A DNA stretch of 64,000 nt. Origin: Acidibrevibacterium fodinaquatile. GTDB lineage: Bacteria > Pseudomonadota > Alphaproteobacteria > Acetobacterales > Acetobacteraceae. Shown in pieces: positions 8,081 through 15,846 of the stretch. A program made the translations under genes and the position numbers. Positions within the stretch are counted from its first letter, which is position 1, and each line of letters begins with the position of its first letter. The notes beneath the pieces are model-generated. The model worked only from the letters and a program-made list of their open reading frames with translations. It was not told the origin of the DNA and ran no database searches. The stretch is from contig NZ_CP029176.1 in NCBI RefSeq assembly GCF_003352165.1, positions 2,356,001-2,420,000 on the forward strand, read 5' to 3'.

Positions 8081-8386
8081 ATGGACACCGTGACCCGCGC
8101 GCATCTCGCCGAGACGATCTATACCGAGATCGGGCTCTCCCGCAACGACTCCGCCGAAATTCTCGAGACCCTGCTCGCGCGGATCGCAACCGCGCTCGCG
8201 GCTGGCGAGACGGTGAAAATCAGCCGTTTCGGCACGTTTTCGGTGCGCCAGAAGGGCCGCCGGATCGGGCGCAACCCGAAAACCGGCGTCGAGGTGCCGA
8301 TCCTGCCGCGCCGTGTCCTGGTATTTCGCCCGAGTCAGGTGCTCAAGGCCCAGGTCAACGGCCGTGACTTGCCGGACGGGGAGTGA
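8081..8386 (+). CDS. ihfA: Integration host factor subunit alpha
   Basis: IhfA pairs with IhfB to bend DNA at specific sites. The 101-residue protein has the HU/IHF fold with [25 protein letters not shown], the beta-arm carrying the intercalating Pro, and the N-terminal helix [19 protein letters not shown]. Only GGGG precedes the ATG, and the candidate promoter at 8046-8074 would leave almost no leader. The merR-type gene overlaps its stop by one base (TGATG), the conserved ihfA-merR arrangement of alphaproteobacteria. Confidence 0.95.
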   Translation: MDTVTRAHLAETIYTEIGLSRNDSAEILETLLARIATALAAGETVKISRFGTFSVRQKGRRIGRNPKTGVEVPILPRRVLVFRPSQVLKAQVNGRDLPDGE

Positions 8387-8910
8387 TGGCATCCCCCCCG
8401 CTGGAGGAGGGCGCCGAAGGCGGGCGGGCCAAGCCGCGCAAGGCGCCGAATGCGTTCCGCACGATCAGCGAGGTCGCGGATGATCTTCACATCCCGCAAC
8501 ATGTGTTGCGGTTTTGGGAGACCAAGTTTCCGCAGGTAAAGCCGCTCAAGCGCGGCGGCGGGCGGCGCTATTACCGGCCGGAGGATATTGCCCTCCTCCG
8601 CCGCATCTCCGCCCTGCTTTACGTCCAGGGTTACACCATCAAGGGGGTGCAGCGGCTGTTGCGCGAGGGCGGCGGCAAGCTCGCCGATGATATCCCGCCG
8701 CCGGCGCCCGAGGATGCCGAGCCGGAGGCGCCGCCCCCCCAAACCACCGCGCAGACCGAACTTCCCATCCCCGGCCTCACGCCCCCTGCCCCGCGCCCGC
8801 CGCGCCCCGCCGCCCGCGCCGGCGACCCGCAGCCCGAGGTTGAGCGTCTCCGCCTCGTCCTCCTCGAAACCCTCCGCTCCCTCGAAGATCTGCGCGCCCT
8901 GCTCGATTGA
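8386..8910 (+). CDS. MerR-family transcriptional regulator
   Basis: 174 residues. The N-terminal winged HTH ([20 protein letters not shown], then [19 protein letters not shown]) is MerR-type. The middle is a low-complexity Pro/Ala/Glu linker, and the C-terminus is a short coiled coil ([19 protein letters not shown]). There are no effector-binding cysteines, so it is not a metal-sensing MerR. ATG 8386 overlaps the ihfA stop, implying translational coupling. The target is unknown; its constant pairing with ihfA suggests a conserved housekeeping role. Confidence 0.88.
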   Translation: MASPPLEEGAEGGRAKPRKAPNAFRTISEVADDLHIPQHVLRFWETKFPQVKPLKRGGGRRYYRPEDIALLRRISALLYVQGYTIKGVQRLLREGGGKLADDIPPPAPEDAEPEAPPPQTTAQTELPIPGLTPPAPRPPRPAARAGDPQPEVERLRLVLLETLRSLEDLRALLD

Positions 8911-8919
8911 GGCGCCGCC

Positions 8920-10659
8920 ATGGGGAAACGCGCCAAAGGCCGCAGCCTCGCCGAATTTTCGCCCCTGAACGCGGCGGAAAAGAGAATTCTTGAGGCAGCG
9001 GCGGCGGGCGGGGCCGCGGTCATTGGCGAAACGCGCCCAGACGCTCCGAACGAAAGCAACACGGTGCGCGCCGACTTCCTCCGCTTCCTCGCCCTCGGCG
9101 GCGATGACGAGGCGCCGGTCCACGAGACAGGCCTTTGGGTGCAGGGCGCCTGGATCACGGGGACGCTGGATTTGTCCGGCGCCGAGATCGCCGGGGGGCT
9201 GTTGCTCACGAATTGCCAATTCGAGCAAACCCCCGCGCTTTTCGATACGCAAATTCGCGGTGCGTTTTCGCTCGCAGGCAGCAAGGTGCCGGGACTAAAC
9301 GCCGATCGGCTAACCTGTCACTCCGGCCTGTTTTTGCGCAACGAGTTTCTCGCCAAGGGCGAAATCCGCCTCTCCGGCGCAACAATCGGTGGCGATTTGG
9401 ACTGCAGCGGCGGCATATTAGAGAGGCCGCAAGGAGCGGCGCTCAGCGCCGACGGCATCAAGGTCGGCGGAAATGTCTTCATGGGTAAAGCGTTCAGCGC
9501 GCAGGGCGAAATTCGTCTGCTCGGCGCGACAATCACTCTCAATCTGGAATGCAGGGACGGCAAATTCGTAAACCCGGAAGGGCCTGCCCTCACCGCGGAA
9601 GGCATCAAGGTCGGCGGAAATATCTTCATGGGTAAAGCGTTCGGCGCGCAGGGCGAAATTCGTCTGCTCGGCGCCGAGATCGGTGGTGATCTCAATTGCC
9701 GTGGTGGAAGTTTCGGCAAAAGCGATAAAATTGCCCGGGCGATCAATTGCCAGGGCATGCGGGTTTCCGGAGCGCTCGTTTTCGATCCAGTAAAAATTTG
9801 CGGCATGGTCGATCTAACCGCCTGCCATGTCGCCCACCTCATCGACGATACAGACTCCTGGCCGGAAAACATCGCGCTCGATGGCTTCGTCTATGACCGC
9901 TTCGCCGGCGACGCGCCGACAACGGCGAAGGACAGGCTGGCGTGGCTCGACAGGCAACACCCGAAGCATAGCGGCAAGGCCAAAAATCCGCGCGAGTTCC
10001 GCCCGCAGCCTTGGGTGCAATTGCGCAAAGTGCTCCGGGACATGGGGCATTTCGAAGACGCCCGCCAAGTCGCGATCGCGTTCGAGGACCGCAAGCGTTT
10101 TTGCCGCGTGATCGGCGAGATTTCCGAGCCTGCCACCGCTGAGAACATTGGCACCGCCTTAGCCCAATGGCTCCAAAGCCGCACGGCGCGCGGCTTCCAT
10201 TTTCTCTACGGCGCCCTGATCGGTTATGGATTTCGCCCGGCGCGGCTGTTCTGGATCGTCGTCGCGGTCTGGGCCTTCTCCAGCCTCCTCTTCGACATCG
10301 GCGGCCATAGCCGGGTGTTCGGCCCGACCGACCCCCAGATTTTCGAGAATTCCGCCTACGATCCCTGCAATCCCGAGAAAAATCCGCGCGCGAACTGGAC
10401 ACGCTGCCAAACCTTCCCGCGCGCCTATCCCGCCTTTTACCCGCCGCTCTATGCGCTCGATGTTCTGCTCCCGATCGCGAAACTCGGCCAGCAGGACCAT
10501 TGGGCGCCGCTCGCGCCGGGGAGAGCCCTCACCACAAAAAACTGGCTTCTCGCTTGGGCAACGCAGATCGCGGTCTGGTTCGACATGATGTCCGGCTGGA
10601 TCGCCGGCCTCCTCCTCATCGCGACCGTCTCTGGCCTCGCCAAACGCCAAGACGATTGA
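8920..10659 (+). CDS. Repeat-containing membrane protein of unknown function (two C-terminal transmembrane segments)
   Basis: 579 residues. Residues about 85-280 form a right-handed beta-helix-like region with sheet-forming tandem repeats: three units of exactly 49 residues each start GEIRL[SL]GA. Units 1 and 2 share the near-identical stretch KVGGN[VI]FMGKAF. A helical region with WVQLRKVLRDMGHFEDARQVAI follows, then two membrane segments near residues 440 and 560 separated by a Cys-containing loop (YDPCNPEK, WTRCQTF). Similar proteins are sometimes labelled membrane-associated oxidoreductase, but no cofactor site is visible. It starts 9 bp after the MerR gene. Confidence 0.7.
   Translation: MGKRAKGRSLAEFSPLNAAEKRILEAAAAGGAAVIGETRPDAPNESNTVRADFLRFLALGGDDEAPVHETGLWVQGAWITGTLDLSGAEIAGGLLLTNCQFEQTPALFDTQIRGAFSLAGSKVPGLNADRLTCHSGLFLRNEFLAKGEIRLSGATIGGDLDCSGGILERPQGAALSADGIKVGGNVFMGKAFSAQGEIRLLGATITLNLECRDGKFVNPEGPALTAEGIKVGGNIFMGKAFGAQGEIRLLGAEIGGDLNCRGGSFGKSDKIARAINCQGMRVSGALVFDPVKICGMVDLTACHVAHLIDDTDSWPENIALDGFVYDRFAGDAPTTAKDRLAWLDRQHPKHSGKAKNPREFRPQPWVQLRKVLRDMGHFEDARQVAIAFEDRKRFCRVIGEISEPATAENIGTALAQWLQSRTARGFHFLYGALIGYGFRPARLFWIVVAVWAFSSLLFDIGGHSRVFGPTDPQIFENSAYDPCNPEKNPRANWTRCQTFPRAYPAFYPPLYALDVLLPIAKLGQQDHWAPLAPGRALTTKNWLLAWATQIAVWFDMMSGWIAGLLLIATVSGLAKRQDD
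9358..9798 (+). repeat. 147-bp in-frame tandem repeat inside the membrane-protein gene
   Basis: Units begin at 9358, 9505 and 9652, exactly 147 bp apart (49 codons). The segment from about 9457 to 9525 recurs almost base for base at 9604 to 9672, so the expansion is recent relative to codon drift elsewhere in the gene. The third unit is diverged at its 3' end. Confidence 0.85.
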
Positions 10660-10683
10660 TCGCGCCGCGATTTTCGCCGCGCC

Positions 10684-10697
10684 TTGAGGCAGATCAT
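10684..10697. promoter_or_regulatory. FNR/FixK-like box upstream of the universal stress protein gene
   Basis: TTGAG-GCAG-ATCAT matches the FNR/FixK consensus TTGAT-N4-ATCAA at 8 of 10 positions and lies 62 bp before the ATG at 10760. A second palindrome, TGATG-N6-CATCA, lies at 10721-10736. A FixK-type regulator is encoded 2.4 kb away (13125-13841), whose E-x-V-S-R recognition helix fits this half-site. Confidence 0.5.
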
Positions 10698-10759
10698 GGC
10701 GCGCGCGCATCGATGCCGCATGATGGCGCGTCATCACCCCCGGACCGGAGGTTTTTTCC

Positions 10760-11617
10760 ATGCCGTTCAAAGACATTCTGGTGCATTTCGACGGCGGCTT
10801 GCGTGACCCGGTGCGCCTCGATCTCGCCGCCCGCCTCGCGGTCAGCCACGGCGCCCATCTTACCGGGCTCTATGTCGCCGATACCTCGCTGCCGAGCTGG
10901 CTCGAAGCCTCCGCCCTCGCCTATGCCGACGCGACCGACGCCGATGCCCTGGTCAGCCGCCTCGAACAAGGGGTGCGCGAGGGCGCGGCGCAAGCCGAGG
11001 CGCAATTCAATGAACGCCGCCGCCAAGACGGATTTCAGGGCGAATGGCGCCTCGTGCACGGGCGTTTGGCGGCCACCGTCGCACTTCATGCCCGCTATGC
11101 CGACCTCACCATCATCGGCCAGGACGACCCGCAAGCGCCGCGCCCGCCCGAAAGCACCGATTTCATCGCCCGCATGCTGTTCACCAGCGGCCGGCCGGTG
11201 CTGATCGTGCCGGCCTTCGGCAATTTCCCGAGTCTCGGCGAGCGGATTCTGATCGGCTGGGATGGCGGGCGGGAAGCGGCGCGGGCGGTCAATGACGCGC
11301 TGCCGCTCCTCGAAAAAGCCCAAAGCGCGACGGTGCTGGCGATCAACCCGCAATCCGGCACAAACGCGAACGAGCGGGTGCCGGCGGCCGACATCGCGCT
11401 CCATCTCGCGCGCCACGGCGTTCGCGCCATCGCCAATCACACCGTCGCCAAGGAAATCGGCGAAGCCGACGTGCTGCTCAATGAGGCGTTCGACACCAGC
11501 GCCGATCTCCTGGTGGTTGGCGCCTATGGCCATTCGCGCTTCCGCGAAATGCTGCTCGGCGGCATCACAAGGCGGCTGCTTCAGGAAATGACGGTGCCGG
11601 TGTTCATGTCACACTGA
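10760..11617 (+). CDS. Universal stress protein with two UspA domains
   Basis: 285 residues with two tandem Usp domains (about 1-145 and 155-285). The second carries the ATP-binding pattern VGAYGHSRFREMLLGGITRR, that is G-x2-G-x9-G-[ST]; the first is degenerate there. Usp proteins of this size are commonly induced under low oxygen or respiratory stress. GGAGG stands 8-9 bases before the ATG, and an FNR/FixK-like box lies upstream. Its last 14 bases overlap the end of the convergent kinase-like gene, which belongs to the FixK-type regulator operon. Confidence 0.88.
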   Translation: MPFKDILVHFDGGLRDPVRLDLAARLAVSHGAHLTGLYVADTSLPSWLEASALAYADATDADALVSRLEQGVREGAAQAEAQFNERRRQDGFQGEWRLVHGRLAATVALHARYADLTIIGQDDPQAPRPPESTDFIARMLFTSGRPVLIVPAFGNFPSLGERILIGWDGGREAARAVNDALPLLEKAQSATVLAINPQSGTNANERVPAADIALHLARHGVRAIANHTVAKEIGEADVLLNEAFDTSADLLVVGAYGHSRFREMLLGGITRRLLQEMTVPVFMSH

Positions 11618-13121
11618 GCACGGCAGGCGGAAGCCGCGCGCGGATCGCCGCCACAGCGCTTTCGCCATCGCTCGCGTCGAGAGAATGCCAGCCCGGCGCA
11701 AGCGGCGGCGGCGTTGGCGTGGTCGCGATCATCCGCGCCAGCACCGCGAGCGTCGCATCCGAGGCATCATCGCGGCGTGCCGCGATCCGTGCCGCGAGAA
11801 CATCGTGCGGCGCCTCCAGCCAAATGCCGACAAACGGCACCCCGAGCCGCCCCGCCGTCGCCGACGCCGCGTCGCGGAATGCGGGGTCGAGAAAACTCGC
11901 GTCCAGAATGACCACGTGATGCGCCGCGGCCTCGACGGCGGCGGCGAAAAGGGCGCGCTGCACCGCCGCATTGGCCGCCTGGTCATAGGCGGAGGTGGGA
12001 AGCCGGGTTTCCGGCGCGACACCATGAAGACGCTTGCGGATGTCGTCGCTGCGCAGCACCAGCGCCCCCGGCGCCGGCCCGAGCCCGGGCGCGAGCCTGC
12101 GCGCCAGCGTCGATTTGCCGCTACCCGGCAGGCCGCCGATCGCGAGCACCAAGCCCGCGCCCGGCGGCGCGAGATAGCGGCGCGCGGCAGCGAGATAAGA
12201 GCCACCCGCCGCCCCACCCCGCGCCGCCTCAACATGCGCCCGCACCAAAGCCCGGAGCGAGAGAAAAAGCCCAAGCAGAGTGACCAGCCGGACATCGGCG
12301 CGGCGCCCGACATAGCGGTTGAACACCCAGTTGGCGGCCTCGCGGCCCACCCGCTGGTCGAGATCCATGAGCAGAAAGGCGATGTCATAGCCGAGATCGA
12401 TGGTCGCGAGCGTCTCGTCGAATTCGAGCGCATCAAACAGCGTCGGCCGGCCGTGCCAGAGACAGACATTGCCGAGATGGAGATCGCCATGGGCGCGGCG
12501 CACGAGGCCGGCGCCAGCGCGCGCGGCAAGGCACTCGCGGCCTGCGTCGAGCGCCCGCGTGGCTTGCGCCACCCAATCGGCGATCTCGGCCGGCGCCAGC
12601 CCGGCGGCGCGCGCCGCGCGATCATTCTCGGCGATCAGGCGGGCGAAGGCGCCGGGGCTATCCCAGCCCACGACCGGCGCCAAAGCGTCATGAAATTCCG
12701 CGACGGTATCGGCCAGCGCCCGCGCGAGTGTGGGCGTGAACGCGCCACGCGCCGCCACTTGGTCGAAAAAATCGCCCGCCGGCACCGCCGCCATGCGCAA
12801 CACCCATTCGACGATCTCGCCCCCGGCGGCGAACCCGAGCGCGCCATCCGCCGCCCGCCGGATGGCAACGACATCGCGATAAATCCCTGGCGCGGTGCGG
12901 CGATTGAGCGCCAATTCGCGCCCGAGAAAATGCCGCCGCGCCGCGAGCGTAGAAAAATCGAGATAGGGAAGATGCACCGCCTTCTTCATCTTCCACGCCG
13001 TGTCCCGCCCGACGAAGACGGCGGAGATATGCGTCTCGTGCGGCGCCGCCCCGGCGAGCGTCTCGAGAAAGGCGGCGCTGGCCCGCTGTTCCTCCGGGAT
13101 CGCCGCCATCGCCGCGGCCAC
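11604..13121 (-). CDS. Fused aminoglycoside-phosphotransferase-like and P-loop kinase-like protein
   Basis: 505 residues. The N-terminal two thirds look like a phosphotransferase-fold kinase, with the catalytic loop RRAHGDLHLGNVCLW and the metal-binding segment LFDALEFDETLATIDLGYDI. The C-terminal third (from about residue 325) is a P-loop domain with Walker A GGLPGSGKST, then RSDDIRKRL and VVILDASFLDPAFR, as in zeta-toxin and gluconate-kinase-like AAA_33 proteins. The substrate is unknown. GTG 13121 follows the FixK-type gene by three bases on the same strand; ATG 13109 is an alternative start. Such fusions are often found with Usp genes in hypoxia or dormancy regulons, which fits this locus. 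Confidence 0.82.
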   Translation of the reverse strand: MAAAMAAIPEEQRASAAFLETLAGAAPHETHISAVFVGRDTAWKMKKAVHLPYLDFSTLAARRHFLGRELALNRRTAPGIYRDVVAIRRAADGALGFAAGGEIVEWVLRMAAVPAGDFFDQVAARGAFTPTLARALADTVAEFHDALAPVVGWDSPGAFARLIAENDRAARAAGLAPAEIADWVAQATRALDAGRECLAARAGAGLVRRAHGDLHLGNVCLWHGRPTLFDALEFDETLATIDLGYDIAFLLMDLDQRVGREAANWVFNRYVGRRADVRLVTLLGLFLSLRALVRAHVEAARGGAAGGSYLAAARRYLAPPGAGLVLAIGGLPGSGKSTLARRLAPGLGPAPGALVLRSDDIRKRLHGVAPETRLPTSAYDQAANAAVQRALFAAAVEAAAHHVVILDASFLDPAFRDAASATAGRLGVPFVGIWLEAPHDVLAARIAARRDDASDATLAVLARMIATTPTPPPLAPGWHSLDASDGESAVAAIRARLPPAVLSVT

Positions 13122-13124
13122 CGT

Positions 13125-13841
13125 TCAGGCGCAGTAGCGGCGCAATTCATCCCCCCCGAGCGCAGCCAGCGAGGTCCGATCGATGATCTGCACCTGATGC
13201 ACGTCAGCGATCTGAATGACATGCTGGCGACGCAGATCGCCGAGGGTGCGGCTCACCGTCTCGACGGTAAGGCCGAGATAATCGGCGATATCGCTGCGCG
13301 ACATGGGCAGGACGAAACCGGTCTTGCCGCTGCCCCCGAGGCGCTCGGCGACATCGACGAGAAAACCGGCGACGCGTTCCATCGCCGTCTTGCGCCCAAG
13401 CGAGACGATCCGCTCATGCGCGGCGGAAAGCGTGTCGCACAGCACAGCCTGGATGGTGCGTGCCGCCTCATGATCCTCGGCCATCAGGCGTTCGAGATCG
13501 CGGCGCGAAAAGCAGAGCAGGCGGGCATCCGTCACCGCCTCGGCGGCATAGAAATGCCGCGGCCCGCCATCGAACCCGACCCACTCGCCGGCAAACACGA
13601 AATCGCCGATCAGGCGCCGGCCATCGGCGAGCAGCTTCGCGGTGCGGAGCGTGCCGGAAATGACTTGATAGACATGGGTTGCGGCACTCGCCTCGGGGAA
13701 AATTTCGCCATCACGGGCAACGCTGATCAGCGGGTGGGCGATCCGCGACAACGGCAGCGCCGCCGCCTCTTGCGGCACGGCGTGGAGATGAGTTGGGCGA
13801 AACACTGGGGCAACGGTCCGGGCGGACGATAGCGCGAGCAT
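13125..13841 (-). CDS. Crp/Fnr-family regulator, FixK-like (no iron-sulfur ligands)
   Basis: 238 residues: an N-terminal cyclic-nucleotide-type beta barrel, a dimerisation helix (AHERIVSLGRKTAMERVAGFL) and a C-terminal HTH (PMSRSDIADYLGLTVETVSR). The E-x-V-S-R recognition motif is the FNR/FixK one, predicting binding to TTGAT-N4-ATCAA. The N-terminus lacks the cysteine cluster that holds a 4Fe-4S centre in FNR, so the protein should not sense oxygen directly. It is co-oriented with the receiver-like gene upstream and forms a tight operon with the kinase-like gene. A match to its likely site lies before the Usp gene. Confidence 0.88.
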   Translation of the reverse strand: MLALSSARTVAPVFRPTHLHAVPQEAAALPLSRIAHPLISVARDGEIFPEASAATHVYQVISGTLRTAKLLADGRRLIGDFVFAGEWVGFDGGPRHFYAAEAVTDARLLCFSRRDLERLMAEDHEAARTIQAVLCDTLSAAHERIVSLGRKTAMERVAGFLVDVAERLGGSGKTGFVLPMSRSDIADYLGLTVETVSRTLGDLRRQHVIQIADVHQVQIIDRTSLAALGGDELRRYCA

Positions 13842-13946
13842 AGCGCGGTGACCTCTCTCTGTTGCGTTCTGATGCCGTGATAAAGAACCCGTCGAGCCCT
13901 CGAAATCAGGAATGATCCGATCCGTACAAGTACGGAGGGCGCGGCA

Positions 13947-14399
13947 TTATTGCGCGGCGGGGCCGCGGCCCTGGCGAAACCGCCGCACCGCTTCGAGCAA
14001 GCGCTCGGGGGCGAGCGGCTTTTCGAGCACGCTCTCCACCCGCGTCGCCGGGGAGAGCGGCTGGCCGAGGCCGTGGCTAATTGCGATCATCGGCAAATCC
14101 GGAAACATCGCCCGGGTTTCAGCGATCACCTCGGCTTCGCCACAGCCGTCGCGATGGGGATCGAGCACGACGCAAAACACCCCGCTCATCGGCAGAAGCG
14201 ATGGGCGGTCATGACGGGCTTCGGCGATGACGCCATAGCCATGCGCCTGCAGCAACGCCGCGAGCGAATCCCGCACCGCCGCGTCTTCGCCGATCAGGCA
14301 AACCACGCCCTGATGAGGAATAATCGCGCCGCCGCGCACCGAAGACATGGGACAGTCCATCACCCTTTGCGTTGGTGCCGCCGAAAGCATCGCCGTCAC
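13947..14399 (-). CDS. Stand-alone degenerate response-regulator receiver domain
   Basis: About 150 residues. After a 30-residue leader, VVCLIGEDAAVRDSLAALLQAHGYGV matches the start of a receiver domain with the acidic pair reduced to Glu-Asp. VVLDPHRDGCG holds the probable phospho-acceptor Asp, and VLEKPLAPERLLEAV supplies the conserved Lys-Pro. There is no output domain. The order receiver, FixK-type regulator, kinase-like protein on one strand resembles FixJ/FixK signalling circuits, but no histidine kinase is in the window. The true start may be one of the internal ATGs near 14360 or 14348. Confidence 0.68.
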   Translation of the reverse strand: MTAMLSAAPTQRVMDCPMSSVRGGAIIPHQGVVCLIGEDAAVRDSLAALLQAHGYGVIAEARHDRPSLLPMSGVFCVVLDPHRDGCGEAEVIAETRAMFPDLPMIAISHGLGQPLSPATRVESVLEKPLAPERLLEAVRRFRQGRGPAAQ

Positions 14400-14559
14400 A
14401 TCCAGCCTTGATCACTTTGTTGACTAGCGTTTCATTTTTGCGGAATCGCGACGTGATCGCCATACGGAGATATCCTTAGCGCCGAAATCCGGTTTATGCC
14501 TCGACAGCGCCGACGAAAACTGCGAATTGCTCTCAGTTGCATTGAGCGAGGAGAGCGCC

Positions 14560-15801
14560 GTGTCGCAGATCGTCATCCCGCCCCGTAGCGCCTTGGCGCA
14601 GTTCCTCGCGGTCGCTGGTCCGGGGCTCGTCGTCATGCTCGCCGACACCGACGTCGGCAGCGTCATCACCGCGGCGCAAAGCGGCGCGCAATGGGGGTAT
14701 CGGCTGCTCGCGCTGCAATTCGTTCTGATGCCGATCCTCTATATCGTTCAGGAATTGACGGTCCGGCTCGGCATTTTCACCGGCAAGGGACATGGCGAGC
14801 TGATCCGCGACAACTTCGGCAAAATCTGGGCCTATGTCTCGGTCGCTGGCCTCAGCATCGCGACCACTGGCGCCCTGCTCACCGAGTTTTCCGGTGTCGC
14901 CGGGATCAGCGATCTCTACGGCGTGCCGCGGCTCGCGGGGGTCGCGCTGGCGGCGGCAATTTTGCTCGTCGTCGTCTGGACCGGGTCTTACGCGCGCGTC
15001 GAACGCGTCGCCCTGGCGATGGGCGCTTTCGAGCTGACGTTTTTCGGTATCGCTTGGGCAAGCCACCCGGCCGCCGGCGCGCTGCTCGGCGGGATAGTGG
15101 ATATCCCGTTCCGCGACCACGGCTACATGACGCTGGCGGCGGCCAATATCGGCGCCGTGATCATGCCTTGGATGGTGTTCTACCAGCAATCGGCGGTCGC
15201 CGACAAAGGCTTGCGGCCCGAGGAATATCGCGCCGCGCGCTGGGATACGGCGATCGGGGCGGTGGTGACACAGCTCATCATGGCCGCGGTCCTGGTGGCC
15301 GCCGCCGCGACGATCGGCCGGCTCGATCCCCATGCCAAGCTCGACACCGTGCAGGAACTCTCGCGGGCGATCACCCCCTATCTCGGCGAAGCCTGGGGGC
15401 GTCTCGTGTTTTCGATCGGCATTCTCGGTGCCGGCATGGTCGCGGCCATCGTCGCCTCGCTGGCCGGCGCATGGGGTTGGGGCGAGGTCACCGGGTTTCG
15501 CCATTCGCTCGCTCATCGGCCCGGCGAAGCGCCATGGTTTTACGGCATCTATACCGCGATCATCATCGCCGGCGCGCTGATCGTGGTGATCGTCCCCGAT
15601 CTCGTCAGCCTCGATATCGCCGTCGAGGTGATGAACGCACTGCTTTTGCCGCTGGTGCTCGGGTTTCTCATCGCCCTCGCGGCCCGGGCGCTGCCGGCCG
15701 GCCATCGCTTGCGGGGCGGCTATTTCTGGGTGGTGGTCGCGGTCACCGCGCTGACCGCGGCGCTCGGGGTCTATGGCGGCCTGATCAGCCTCGGCGGTTG
15801 A
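14560..15801 (+). CDS. Nramp-family divalent metal transporter lacking canonical metal-site motifs
   Basis: 413 residues, about 11 transmembrane helices, SLC11/Nramp fold. Canonical Mn/Fe Nramps have DPGN in helix 1 and MPH in helix 6. Here helix 1 reads LADTDVGSVITAA and helix 6 reads GAVIMPWMVFYQQ, so both metal-site motifs are altered, as in Nramp-related branches with other substrates such as magnesium. GTG 14560 was chosen because GAGGAG stands 6 bases upstream; the longer frame from TTG 14527 has no comparable site. Transport is inferred to be inward and proton-linked or facilitative; the substrate is uncertain. Confidence 0.8.
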   Translation: MSQIVIPPRSALAQFLAVAGPGLVVMLADTDVGSVITAAQSGAQWGYRLLALQFVLMPILYIVQELTVRLGIFTGKGHGELIRDNFGKIWAYVSVAGLSIATTGALLTEFSGVAGISDLYGVPRLAGVALAAAILLVVVWTGSYARVERVALAMGAFELTFFGIAWASHPAAGALLGGIVDIPFRDHGYMTLAAANIGAVIMPWMVFYQQSAVADKGLRPEEYRAARWDTAIGAVVTQLIMAAVLVAAAATIGRLDPHAKLDTVQELSRAITPYLGEAWGRLVFSIGILGAGMVAAIVASLAGAWGWGEVTGFRHSLAHRPGEAPWFYGIYTAIIIAGALIVVIVPDLVSLDIAVEVMNALLLPLVLGFLIALAARALPAGHRLRGGYFWVVVAVTALTAALGVYGGLISLGG

Positions 15802-15846
15802 CAAGTCCAGTTTCCGCCGGTCCACTGGCGGCGGGGAGAAACGTCG

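Noticed and set aside
11685-13832. A 715-codon open frame on the plus strand opposite the kinase-like and FixK-type genes
   Set aside because: It is Arg/Pro/His-rich, has no recognisable domain and is the antisense shadow of two well-supported minus-strand genes. High GC makes such frames common.
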